Below are positions 36,754 through 45,052 of a stretch of 64,000 bases of DNA, one piece after another; position 1 is the first letter of the stretch, and each line of letters starts with the position of its first letter. The notes under the pieces are model-generated. The model was given only the letters and a program-made list of their open reading frames with translations, was not told the DNA's origin and made no database searches. A program made the translations under genes and the position numbers. The stretch is from Candidatus Thiocaldithrix dubininis. GTDB taxonomy: Bacteria > Pseudomonadota > Gammaproteobacteria > Thiotrichales > Thiotrichaceae. The stretch is from positions 558,001 to 622,000 of the forward strand of contig CP124755.1 in assembly GCA_029972135.1 (NCBI GenBank), in the 5' to 3' direction.

Positions 36754-38252
36754 ATTCGTCCTATTTACTTGCAATTGACCAAGGCACAACCTCAACTCGC
36801 AGTATTGTTTTTACATCAAACTTAGAGATTGTGGCGATTGCCCAGCAGGAATTTCCCCAGCATTTTCCCCAATCGGGTTGGGTGGAACACGACCCAATGG
36901 ATTTGTGGCAGACCACGCAGCAAACATTAACCGCTGTGTTAGCCAAGGCGAATATCCAAGCGGCACAAATTGCGGGTATTGGCATTACCAACCAACGTGA
37001 GACGGTGATTGTTTGGGATAAGGCGACGGGTAAGCCGCTTTATAATGCGATTGTTTGGCAAGACCGACGTACCGCCGCATTTTGTGAATATTTAGTTGAA
37101 CAAGGCTATCAAGCACAGATTCACGCCATTACTGGGTTACGCGCTGACCCTTATTTCAGTGCCAGCAAAATTCGCTGGATTTTGGATCATGTGGAAGGCG
37201 CACAAGCGAAAGCCGAAGCCGGACAATTGGCAATTGGTACGGTGGATACGTGGTTAATTTGGCAACTCACGGGTGGCAAGGTACATGCTACCGATGCGAC
37301 CAATGCCAGCCGTACCATGTTATACGATATTCACGCAGGTGCTTGGCATGATGAATTATTGCAGCGTTTTAATATTCCACGGGTGGCGTTACCGCAAGTT
37401 AAAAATTCGGCGGATGATTTTGGCGTGACGCAAGCAGCTTTATTAGGCACTGCTATACCGATTCGCGGGGTCGCCGGTGATCAACAAGCGGCTTTAATTG
37501 GGCAAGCTTGTTTTGCACCGGGAACACTGAAGTCGACCTATGGCACCGGTTGTTTTATTTTGCTGAATACTGGGCAGCGTGCGGTGGTATCACAGCAAAA
37601 TCTAATCAGTACCATTGCTTATCAACTCAATGGGCAAGCCACTTATGCAGTGGAAGGTTCGATTTTTGTGGCAGGTGCGGCGATTCAATGGTTACGAGAT
37701 GGCTTAAAAATTATTAAGCATGCCAGCGAAACCGATGCTTTAGCCGCGCAAGCTGACCCCAATCAAGCAGTATATTTAGTGCCTGCGTTTGTGGGGTTAG
37801 GTGCGCCCTATTGGGATGCGCAAGCCCGTGGCGCGTTATACGGCTTAACCCGTAATACGGGGGCGGCGGAGATTGCGCGAGCAGCTTTAGAGAGTGTGGC
37901 GTACCAAACCTTAGATTTAGTCGATGCCATGTTGCTAGACTCAGGTTTGACGCGGCAACAAATGCAGGTATTACGCGTCGATGGTGGCTTAAGTGCTTCA
38001 GATTGGGCTATGCAGTTTTTAGCCGATATGTTGTATCAACAAGTGGATCGCCCACGCGTATTGGAAACAACAGCAAAAGGCGCAGCCTATTTGGCGGGTT
38101 TACAGTTGGGTTTATGCCCAGACCCTCTGGAATTTGCTAAGCAATGGCAAGCGGCGCGTAGCTTTGAGCCGTATCTAGATGAAACGGAGCGCCAACGGAA
38201 ATACGCTGGCTGGCAGCAAGCGATTAATCGTACTCGCACCCAAAACGCTTAA
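36750..38252 (+). CDS. glpK: Glycerol kinase
   Basis: A 500-residue FGGY kinase that phosphorylates glycerol. It has the ATP-binding [15 protein letters not shown], the GWVEHDPMD motif, the [11 protein letters not shown] and [10 protein letters not shown]-type segments ([14 protein letters not shown]), and the FGGY signature [11 protein letters not shown] with RVDGG before it. The ATG at 36750 was chosen because it overlaps the glpD stop. No aquaglyceroporin gene is present, so glycerol or G3P must enter by other routes or come from lipid turnover. Confidence 0.95.
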   Translation: MNSSYLLAIDQGTTSTRSIVFTSNLEIVAIAQQEFPQHFPQSGWVEHDPMDLWQTTQQTLTAVLAKANIQAAQIAGIGITNQRETVIVWDKATGKPLYNAIVWQDRRTAAFCEYLVEQGYQAQIHAITGLRADPYFSASKIRWILDHVEGAQAKAEAGQLAIGTVDTWLIWQLTGGKVHATDATNASRTMLYDIHAGAWHDELLQRFNIPRVALPQVKNSADDFGVTQAALLGTAIPIRGVAGDQQAALIGQACFAPGTLKSTYGTGCFILLNTGQRAVVSQQNLISTIAYQLNGQATYAVEGSIFVAGAAIQWLRDGLKIIKHASETDALAAQADPNQAVYLVPAFVGLGAPYWDAQARGALYGLTRNTGAAEIARAALESVAYQTLDLVDAMLLDSGLTRQQMQVLRVDGGLSASDWAMQFLADMLYQQVDRPRVLETTAKGAAYLAGLQLGLCPDPLEFAKQWQAARSFEPYLDETERQRKYAGWQQAINRTRTQNA

Positions 38253-38578
38253 TGCGTGCTCATTTTAGAAAATAGGTTAATGACAACCACACCCGCAATA
38301 ATTAAGCCCATGCCAATTAAGGCGGGAACATCCGGTTTTTCGTTATAAACCACTGCGCCGACGACGGTCACCAAGACAATCCCTAAACCTGACCAAATGG
38401 CATAAGTAATGCCTAATGGGATTTGACGTAAGGCTAAGGTCATGAAATAAAACGCTGTGCCATAACCCAGCACCACCGCTACACTCGGCCAAAGCTTGGT
38501 AAATTCAGCCGAGGCTTTTAAGGAGCTAGTGGCAATAACCTCGGCAATAATCGCAATGGCTAAATACAGATAAGACAC
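38249..38578 (-). CDS. Small multidrug resistance exporter, EmrE-type
   Basis: A 109-residue protein with four membrane helices and the essential Glu in helix 1 ([12 protein letters not shown]). It shares with EmrE the stretches [31 protein letters not shown] and a final [17 protein letters not shown], so I place it in the EmrE/QacE branch rather than SugE. It exchanges protons for quaternary or lipophilic cations. Its stop overlaps that of the convergent glpK gene by four bases. Confidence 0.9.
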   Translation of the reverse strand: MSYLYLAIAIIAEVIATSSLKASAEFTKLWPSVAVVLGYGTAFYFMTLALRQIPLGITYAIWSGLGIVLVTVVGAVVYNEKPDVPALIGMGLIIAGVVVINLFSKMSTH

Positions 38579-38639
38579 AGATTTCTCCCACTTGGCTTAA
38601 AGCGGCGCATACTGGCTAACTTGTCTCTGTTTAGCAAAT

Positions 38640-39140
38640 TTAAGCGGGACGTTTGGGGGCATCAATAGGGTGTAAGGTTTGTAGATTGTCACCCGTTAAA
38701 ATAAAGGCTTGTCCGAAACCTAACACAAAGCGCCCGCTAGTAGGCTTCAGTTTGAACAAGACGAAATCCCCCAGCCCGCGCAATACGCCAACCACTTCGC
38801 CAAAGCGTGCTTGCATCGCATCTAATAAAGCAGAGTATTCGGGTGCATCCCGTTGAATAGCAAACGCTTCGCAGTCATAACTCACTCGCGTGCGGGCGAA
38901 AATCTGCCGGGTATCGTGTTCATCTGCAATCAGCATTACAGCGGCTTTGCTTTGTTGAAGCAAGTCTTGGGTATGGCTGGCTAATTGGCTAATAAAAATA
39001 TAAAAGTTGCCTTGGCTATCTTGAATAAAAGGCGCATAACTAATGGTTGGTTTGCCATCAGCCGTTAAGCTTGCCAGTTGTAAACTTTGGCAATGGCTGA
39101 GTAATTGCTGCAATTGAACCTGTGGATTTTGGCTGCTCAT
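38640..39140 (-). CDS. HugZ-like pyridoxamine-5'-phosphate-oxidase-fold protein
   Basis: A 166-residue split-barrel protein with LASLTADGKPTISYAPFIQD in strand 1 and RTRVSYDCEAFAIQRD, then a C-terminal GRFVLGFGQAFILTGDN. The last motif and layout match HugZ haem-degradation proteins, in which a C-terminal loop carries haem-contact residues. No haem transport genes are adjacent, so the role is inferred only from the family. It lies between the EmrE-type gene and a divergent surface operon. Confidence 0.82.
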   Translation of the reverse strand: MSSQNPQVQLQQLLSHCQSLQLASLTADGKPTISYAPFIQDSQGNFYIFISQLASHTQDLLQQSKAAVMLIADEHDTRQIFARTRVSYDCEAFAIQRDAPEYSALLDAMQARFGEVVGVLRGLGDFVLFKLKPTSGRFVLGFGQAFILTGDNLQTLHPIDAPKRPA

Positions 39141-39257
39141 GCTGAATAACTGCTGAAAAATAATAGAGTCGATTATCGGATTTGGCTTTTAATTTGGCTA
39201 GTAATCCGGTCATCATGACCGTAGATAGCATGAATCACAACAATAAGCTTATAACCT

Positions 39258-40517
39258 ATGAGAGTTGCGTTTTGTTTACTCTTGCTGAGTTGCGTATGGA
39301 TTAGCCCTTTATACGCTGCGCAAATAGTAACACCCAGCCAAACCTCGATCACGCTTACGGATAATCGTGCGTTTGATTACCAATTACGCTATAGCGTAAC
39401 CGCGCCGGAAACGCTAAGCAGTACCGGACTAGGTTTGCGTATTCACTACAATAGTCACGCCTTGACGTGGGTTTCCAGCAGTAATCTATTCGCTTTAGGT
39501 TTACAACCTGTCGGTGAAGCGCAAGACGATACCACTGATAACGATCAAGACGCTGATACCGATAAATATTTTGTGGTGGCGTGGCTGGATAGCAATGCGC
39601 AATGGCCGACCAGCACCAATACCAGTTTATTAACCGCCAGTTTTAAACCGGTTAGCAGTTTTGTGGGCACGACCTATATTCGTGCGTCCGCAAGCGCGAC
39701 GGTCTATAAAGCGAGCTTCACTAGTACACCAATGAAAGTAACGCTCGGTAATGCGGTCAATCTAAAACTAAAGGCGATTTTGCAAGGTGCATATGACAAT
39801 AGCAGTCAGTTAATGCGAGATGCCTTACGCGCTGATGGCTTATTGCCGTTAAAACAACCGTATGCGTATTTAGGCTATAAGGGTTTAGAAACTACGAGCT
39901 ACACGGTGTTGGCAACAACGGGTAATACTGCGCCGGTCGATTGGGTGTTAGTCGAGCTTTATAACCCTATGACGCAAACTAGCTTTCGCAAAGCGGCTTT
40001 AATACAGCGTAATGGGCAAGTCGTCGAGGCGCTTAATCAGCAATCAAGTTTAATATTTAATGCTGCGCCCGCTGCCGCTTATTACGTGCGGCTATGGCAT
40101 CGTAATCATTTAAGCATTAGGACTGCCAAGCCCATTAATTTAGGTGTAGATGCAACCTTCGTGGATTTTAGTAATAGCAGCACGCCAACCTATGGCACAC
40201 ATGCGGCTTATGTCGAGGGTACATTGCAAGCGTTATGGGCGGGGGATGTGAATCAAGACGCGGCTTTAATTGCTGAGGGTAATAATAGCGACCGTACCAG
40301 TATATTAGCGTTATTGTTAATGGATGCTAACAATGAATCTGCCAGTTCTAATTTCCAAATTCAACGCTACGATGCAGCGGATTTAAATCTGGATGGCATC
40401 GTGTTATATGCCGGGCCTAATAATGATACCAATGTGTTGTTTGGCAATATTTTGTTACATCCCGCTAATGTATACGCCAATAGTAACTTTATTGTGCGTG
40501 AGGCTGCCTTACAGTGA
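39258..40517 (+). CDS. Secreted cohesin-like and dockerin-like (EF-hand) protein
   Basis: A 419-residue protein. Signal peptide 1-20 (WISPLYAAQ). Residues about 22-165 form a cohesin-like beta-sandwich: RAFDYQLRYSVTAPETLSSTGLGLRIHYN, WLDSNAQWPTS and SFVGTTYIRASAS. The middle (170-320) is a second beta-rich part. The end (330-419) has calcium-loop-like repeats: GDVNQDAALIAEG and DAADLNLDGIVLYAGPNND, as in dockerins and bacterial type I repeats. The next gene encodes a protease with similar C-terminal repeats, so the two may assemble at the surface through these modules. Confidence 0.65.
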   Translation: MRVAFCLLLLSCVWISPLYAAQIVTPSQTSITLTDNRAFDYQLRYSVTAPETLSSTGLGLRIHYNSHALTWVSSSNLFALGLQPVGEAQDDTTDNDQDADTDKYFVVAWLDSNAQWPTSTNTSLLTASFKPVSSFVGTTYIRASASATVYKASFTSTPMKVTLGNAVNLKLKAILQGAYDNSSQLMRDALRADGLLPLKQPYAYLGYKGLETTSYTVLATTGNTAPVDWVLVELYNPMTQTSFRKAALIQRNGQVVEALNQQSSLIFNAAPAAAYYVRLWHRNHLSIRTAKPINLGVDATFVDFSNSSTPTYGTHAAYVEGTLQALWAGDVNQDAALIAEGNNSDRTSILALLLMDANNESASSNFQIQRYDAADLNLDGIVLYAGPNNDTNVLFGNILLHPANVYANSNFIVREAALQ

Positions 40518-40525
40518 GGTGTTGT

Positions 40526-42283
40526 ATGTTACGCATTTTAATACTACTTGGTTTATTGAGTATGGCATGGACTTGTAACGCAGCCGTGTTTGTACCGCCG
40601 GAAACGTTTCAACCACCTATAACTAAAGCGGCTGCCACTAAAGCCCAATTACGTTTACCCATTAGTAGTGCTACCACGCGCACTGCTAAAGCGCAAAGTC
40701 TTGGCAGTAAACCCAATGCATATCGCTTACCAAGCTTGAGCAGCAATGAACAACAGCGTTTACAGCAAACCGATAATTCAGGTTATAAAGCTTATCGTAT
40801 TGGGGTGGGGCGGGAATTGCCGACTAGCCTAAAACAGGTCGTTGATTTAAACCAATGGACATGGACGCCCGTAGTTGGTGGGCAAGCTGCCCATTTTACC
40901 TTGAGTTCTACCGGAGCAACCCGCTTACGGGCGCAATTACAGTTAGGGAATTGGCCGCAGGGTGTGGAATTACGCGTGTTTTCACCAACCGATAGCAGCG
41001 TAGTGCAAATGCTGAATACTAGTGCGTATAGCATGCTTTGGACAGAAACAATGGCAGGCGATAGCCTTGGTTTAGAGTTGTTTGTACCGGATGCGGTAAC
41101 GATTAGCGAGATTGAATTCAGTATTTTACAACTGTCGCACTTGGTACTTGATCCCAGTAATGCCAATTTAAAAGCCACGGTGACAACTGACCCCGCCTTA
41201 AGCTGTTTGGTGGATATTAAATGTGATACAGCCGAATGGCAGGATACCGGGCAGGCGGTGGCGCGTTATGTGTTCACTGAACAAGACGGCAATAGTTTTT
41301 TGTGTTCAGGCACATTGTTGGCAGATCGAGATACTAGTACACAAATTCCGTATTTTTTAACGGCGGCGCACTGCGTTAATAACGATTATGCGGCTAGTAA
41401 TATGGAATTTTACTGGATGTATCAAAGTACTACTTGTGGTGGTGCTGATGCCACCTATAGTCAAACTACAGGCGGTGCTGTATTACACGCGACTGACGGT
41501 AATTTAGATAGTACGTTGGTTGAATTGAAAAACTTTCCGCCCTTGGGTGTTACCTTAGCAGGCTGGACGACCACCAGTTTAAGCAGTGCGCAGACAGTCA
41601 CGGGAATTCACCATCCCCAAGGCTATCCGAAGAAAATTTCGCAAGGTCAATTTATGGGGCGCGTTAAAGTAACGCCGACCAGTAATGGCGGTTATATGTT
41701 TACCTCTGATCCTAATGGTGCGTATTCAAAAGTACAATGGAGTTCAGGCGTTACCGCACCGGGTAGTAGTGGTTCGGGCATTTGGGTGAAACAAAATGGC
41801 ATTGCGTATTTGAATGGCACGTTGTTAGGTGGTTCATCGAGTTGTACAACCCCCACCGCCCCCGACGAATACAGTCGTTTGGAATTATTTTATCCCAGTA
41901 TTAAAGCGTGGTTAGATACCCCAGCCATTGAACCCAGCTTCAGTTTATTAAACCCCGCTACTAAGCCTAATGCTTTAGTTGATGGTGTTATTATTGAGCG
42001 TTATTTAGCCGGTAAACGCGGTTCAGCCTTAACGGTTGGGGTCGTAAATGAAACCTTGGATACACTGACTTTAGAAAAACGTTTAAGTGCTGCACAAAGT
42101 ATTTTGGATATTGATGCCGATGGCTCGGCGGATACGGTGCATGATGCCGTATTACTGAATCGTTATTTATTAGGCTTACGCGGCAATAGTTTGATTAGTA
42201 ATTTGAATTTAGCGAAGTCGGAACGTAATACAGCGGCTTCTATCGAAAGCTATTTACAGAGTCAGTTAACGAAAACGCCATAA
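40526..42283 (+). CDS. Secreted trypsin-like serine protease with dockerin-like C-terminus
   Basis: A 585-residue protein. The ATG at 40526 has AGGT upstream. A signal peptide ends near TCNAAV, and about 180 residues of prodomain follow. The catalytic domain (about 225-465) has the triad His in FLTAAHCVNN, Asp in LDSTLVELKN, and Ser in GSSGSGIWV, as in lysyl-endopeptidase/trypsin-type proteases. Cysteines CSGTLL/AAHC and CGGAD suggest disulfides. The C-terminus (475-560) has two related segments: VDGVIIERYLAGKRGSAL and DIDADGSADTVHDAVLLNRYLLGLRG, which look like dockerin-type EF-hand plus helix repeats. It starts 8 bases after the stop of the cohesin-like gene. Confidence 0.8.
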   Translation: MLRILILLGLLSMAWTCNAAVFVPPETFQPPITKAAATKAQLRLPISSATTRTAKAQSLGSKPNAYRLPSLSSNEQQRLQQTDNSGYKAYRIGVGRELPTSLKQVVDLNQWTWTPVVGGQAAHFTLSSTGATRLRAQLQLGNWPQGVELRVFSPTDSSVVQMLNTSAYSMLWTETMAGDSLGLELFVPDAVTISEIEFSILQLSHLVLDPSNANLKATVTTDPALSCLVDIKCDTAEWQDTGQAVARYVFTEQDGNSFLCSGTLLADRDTSTQIPYFLTAAHCVNNDYAASNMEFYWMYQSTTCGGADATYSQTTGGAVLHATDGNLDSTLVELKNFPPLGVTLAGWTTTSLSSAQTVTGIHHPQGYPKKISQGQFMGRVKVTPTSNGGYMFTSDPNGAYSKVQWSSGVTAPGSSGSGIWVKQNGIAYLNGTLLGGSSSCTTPTAPDEYSRLELFYPSIKAWLDTPAIEPSFSLLNPATKPNALVDGVIIERYLAGKRGSALTVGVVNETLDTLTLEKRLSAAQSILDIDADGSADTVHDAVLLNRYLLGLRGNSLISNLNLAKSERNTAASIESYLQSQLTKTP

Positions 42284-42286
42284 AAA

Positions 42287-42311
42287 AAGCCCAGCCGATC
42301 CGACTGGGCTT
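42287..42311 (+). terminator. Hairpin terminator after the protease gene
   Basis: AAGCCCAG and CTGGGCTT form an 8-base stem with a 9-base loop right after the stop codon. The following sequence is TCCCC, so the T run is weak. Confidence 0.65.
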
Positions 42312-42461
42312 CCCCGCTTCTTCGCCATATTCAACCTAGCAATATTGACTATGGCAATTACCCTCTCTAGCGGTTAGGAATAAATGCACGCGGGGGAAAT
42401 TTAAACTTTATTGCGATGCACAATTATTGTGTTTCTCAATAATTATTATTGTGCCACTAAT

Positions 42462-42475
42462 TTGACATATGTCAA
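42462..42475. promoter_or_regulatory. FNR/FixK-type palindrome upstream of rnd
   Basis: The sequence TTGACATATGTCAA is a perfect 14-base palindrome. It fits the pattern TTGAY-N4-RTCAA bound by Crp/FNR-family regulators of the FixK/Dnr kind. It lies 128 bases before the rnd ATG, about 160 bases after the protease stop. Site use is unproven. Confidence 0.4.
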
Positions 42476-42603
42476 TGACTATTTAATTATTTAATAAATA
42501 AGGATATTCTAATATATTGATTCTGGCTCTCCATAAATGAGAGTGTTTAGCTTGGTTTAAATTAGCTTAGAATATAGGCTTCGCCTAATCTTAGTGGCTC
42601 GGC

Positions 42604-43770
42604 ATGTTTGACTATATTGCAACGGATCAACAATTAAAAAACTTACTACAACAATTAGATGCCAGTGAGTGGCTGACGTTAGATACCGAATTTATTCGTG
42701 AAAATACCTATTTTCCCAAGCTTTGTTTAATTCAAATTGCCAGCGAAAACGTGTTGGCCTGTATTGATCCCCTGAGTATTAAGGATTTACAGCCATTATT
42801 TATTTGGTTGGCTGAGCCTAAGCGCGTCAAAGTATTGCATTCAGCATGGCAAGATTTAGAGCTGTTATATCATGTCAGTGGTGGTTTATTGCCTACGCCG
42901 ATTTTCGATACACAAGTGGCGGCGGCTATTGTTGGTATGGGGGATCAGATCGGTTATGGGCGTTTAGTGGAAGCTTGTGTCGGCATTGATTTAGAAAAAT
43001 CGCAAGCCCGTACGGATTGGGCACAACGCCCTTTAACGCCCCAGCAATTAGAATACGCGATTGATGATGTACGTTATTTGCGTGATGTATATTTATTTTT
43101 ACAGCATGAAATTAAGCAACTTGGGCGTGAGCAATGGTTAAATAAAGCCTTGCAACGCCTCATGGATCGCCAGACTTATGCAATTGATGTGCAAACCAGT
43201 TGGCAGCGGGTACGCAATTTACAACTACTGAAGCCTGCGCAATTAGCGGTATTACGTGAGCTAGCTAAATGGCGCGAACAATATGCAGTGCAACATAATA
43301 TTCCACGCCGCTGGATTGTAAATGATGAATTGTTATTGGAGTTAGCGCGTAAACAACCACAAAGCATTGAAGCTATCAAAGTGTTACGCAGCATGACCGA
43401 GGAATTAGCCAATCAATATGCAGCGGATTGGTTGCAATGTATTCAAGCGGGTAGGGCAGTTGAAAAAGCAAACTGGCCGCAATTACCCAAACGCCGTAAA
43501 TTAGATACGGAGTTACAACTGGTGGCGGATTTATTAATGCTGGTGTTACAAAAGATTGCACAACAACATGAACTTGCGCCACAGCTCATTGCTACCCGTC
43601 CACAAATTGAGAAGATGTTGGTCGAGAACCGCAGCCAATTAGCCGAGGATTGGCGCGGTGCATTGGTAAATGATACGTTTCAGGGTATTTTGCAAGGGCA
43701 GATACAAGTGACGGTTATGAATCAGCAATTACAGTTGCTTAAAATGAGCACAACTAACCCCATTGCTTAA
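42604..43770 (+). CDS. rnd: Ribonuclease D
   Basis: A 388-residue DEDDy 3'-5' exoribonuclease that trims tRNA and other small RNA 3' ends. The catalytic residues are DTEF (Asp27, Glu29), [10 protein letters not shown] and [14 protein letters not shown] central HRDC domain follows around residues 210-290 ([19 protein letters not shown]). Length and start fit the family. Its 3' end overlaps that of crcB by 17 bases. Confidence 0.93.
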   Translation: MFDYIATDQQLKNLLQQLDASEWLTLDTEFIRENTYFPKLCLIQIASENVLACIDPLSIKDLQPLFIWLAEPKRVKVLHSAWQDLELLYHVSGGLLPTPIFDTQVAAAIVGMGDQIGYGRLVEACVGIDLEKSQARTDWAQRPLTPQQLEYAIDDVRYLRDVYLFLQHEIKQLGREQWLNKALQRLMDRQTYAIDVQTSWQRVRNLQLLKPAQLAVLRELAKWREQYAVQHNIPRRWIVNDELLLELARKQPQSIEAIKVLRSMTEELANQYAADWLQCIQAGRAVEKANWPQLPKRRKLDTELQLVADLLMLVLQKIAQQHELAPQLIATRPQIEKMLVENRSQLAEDWRGALVNDTFQGILQGQIQVTVMNQQLQLLKMSTTNPIA

Positions 43771-44140
43771 TAGCTTGCCATGTCGCAAAACCTAAAAATG
43801 TCATGAGCAATGAGCCTAAAACATGTGTACTGATATTTGCCATTGCCCATGTAAACTTCCCTTGCTGTAATAAGTTAACCACTTCTAAGGAAAAGGTCGA
43901 AAAGGTGGTTAAGCCCCCGCAAAAGCCTGTCATAATCAATAAACGCCATTCAGGGCTGAGATTAGGGTGTTGTGCGGTATAACTGGCGGCTAAACCAATA
44001 ATGTAACCCCCAAGCAAATTAGCGCTTAGTGTTCCTAAGGGTAGCTGCGGGTATAAGGCATTCAATTTTATGCCTAATTGCCAACGCATTACTGCGCCAA
44101 TGGATGCACCCGTACTTATAGATAAAATTAATTTAAACAT
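43754..44140 (-). CDS. crcB: Fluoride exporter (Fluc/CrcB)
   Basis: A 128-residue membrane protein with four helices. The family core is present: GAVMRWQLG in helix 1, [17 protein letters not shown] in helix 2 with the pore Asn, and [15 protein letters not shown] in helix 3 with the Phe and Ser/Thr pore lining. It forms dual-topology dimers that export fluoride. I looked upstream for a fluoride riboswitch and did not find one. Confidence 0.93.
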   Translation of the reverse strand: MFKLILSISTGASIGAVMRWQLGIKLNALYPQLPLGTLSANLLGGYIIGLAASYTAQHPNLSPEWRLLIMTGFCGGLTTFSTFSLEVVNLLQQGKFTWAMANISTHVLGSLLMTFLGFATWQAIKQWG

Positions 44141-44300
44141 AATTAAATTTGATTATTTAAACCTAATACTTAAAAAATAAGCAATTTTTCAAGAAATAAG
44201 CAGCTATTTACAACTAAAGTTGTAAGCGGTAAGTGCTTAGTTGTATTGAATTATTACCCTTATAGGATTAAATTATGCCCACTATTAATCAAAAAAATAT

Positions 44301-44326
44301 AGTTAGGATCGAGGGCAACCCTAACT
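44301..44326 (+). repeat. Hairpin upstream of the transposase-domain gene
   Basis: AGTTAGG and CCTAACT form a perfect 7-base stem with a 12-base loop, 20 bases before the ATG at 44346. A 5' UTR regulatory hairpin or a remnant of a mobile-element end are both possible. No matching copy was seen at the 3' side of the gene. Confidence 0.45.
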
Positions 44327-44345
44327 AAGTGAGTCGGAGTAGAAT

Positions 44346-44942
44346 ATGGGCATTATTCAAGCAAAAAACGCTGGCAATGTTGGGGAGAATGCAGACCTAA
44401 CACTGCATAAGCCTTATGCTAATAACAAGCGTGTTAACCAAAGCCGTCGCAAAATTAATAATTTAGATCTCAATCAGTATCGTTTAAGCGATAAGCAATA
44501 TTTGTCTATTTTAAATCTTTTACCGTTAGAGAAAAGTGGTAAACGCGGTCGACCTTGGTTAAGTCATCAAGCCACGATTGAGGGTATTTTATGGGTGCTG
44601 GCTACCAATCGCCCGTGGGAGCAGTTGCCCGCCAAATACGGTACATGGAAAACGGTTTATGATCGCTGCCGTCGCTGGAAACAAGTGGGCATTATTCAGC
44701 AAATTCTGGGACGTTTATTAGCGGATTTAGACGATCAACAAAAGTTAGATTGGCAAACTAACGCTAATTCAGAGCTGGATATTAAAACCTGTCGGCATAT
44801 TATGCATAATCTCATCGAAGGGGCAGTCATGCCTATGAGTGTATTGCGTTGGGCTGCACAGATTATTGTCAGTAATGGGCAACAACTTTGTATGTTGCCG
44901 GATTTACGAATTACCCAGCGTTTACAAGCGGTAACCGCCTAA
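44346..44942 (+). CDS. Stand-alone IS5-type transposase N-terminal domain (DUF4096-like), no DDE core
   Basis: A 198-residue protein. Residues about 45-125 match the DUF4096-type N-terminal domain of IS5/IS4-family transposases: YRLSDKQYLSILNLLPLEKSGKRGRPWLSHQ, ATIEGILWVLATNRPWEQLPAKYGTWKTVYDRCRRWK. In full transposases a DDE catalytic domain follows. Here it is replaced by about 70 unrelated residues (LDIKTCRHIMHNLIEGAVMP and QQLCMLPDLRITQ), with no Asp-Asp-Glu pattern. The frame is open and bounded by a ribosome site and a strong terminator, so it may be a domesticated DNA-binding protein rather than debris. Confidence 0.7.
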   Translation: MGIIQAKNAGNVGENADLTLHKPYANNKRVNQSRRKINNLDLNQYRLSDKQYLSILNLLPLEKSGKRGRPWLSHQATIEGILWVLATNRPWEQLPAKYGTWKTVYDRCRRWKQVGIIQQILGRLLADLDDQQKLDWQTNANSELDIKTCRHIMHNLIEGAVMPMSVLRWAAQIIVSNGQQLCMLPDLRITQRLQAVTA

Positions 44943-44989
44943 TTTAAGAGTAATAAACAAAGCAATAAATGAATCGCTAGGTTGTTTTC

Positions 44990-45046
44990 AGCAAGCCAAT
45001 AAACCCATCCTGTATTATCCCACACTTTATTGGCTTGCTTTTCTTT
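44990..45046 (+). terminator. Long-stem terminator after the transposase-domain gene
   Basis: AGCAAGCCAATAAA (44990-45003) pairs perfectly with TTTATTGGCTTGCT (45026-45039), a 14-base stem with a 22-base loop, followed by TTTCTTT. It ends the 44346 gene on the plus strand and also lies 7 bases after the fadD stop on the other strand. Confidence 0.82.
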
Positions 45047-45052
45047 GTAGCG

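Larger units (their letters stand above)
42284..42603. other. 320-base intergenic region before rnd
   Basis: No gene was found. It holds a terminator hairpin at 42287-42311, an AT-rich middle, and a perfect 14-base palindrome at 42462-42475. The rest shows no repeat or RNA structure that I can defend. Confidence 0.6.

Noticed and set aside
44141-44345. Fluoride riboswitch upstream of crcB
   Set aside because: The conserved GGNGAUGG and pseudoknot elements were not found on the minus strand upstream of crcB.
44346-44942. An intact IS5-family insertion sequence
   Set aside because: The DDE catalytic domain and terminal inverted repeats are missing.
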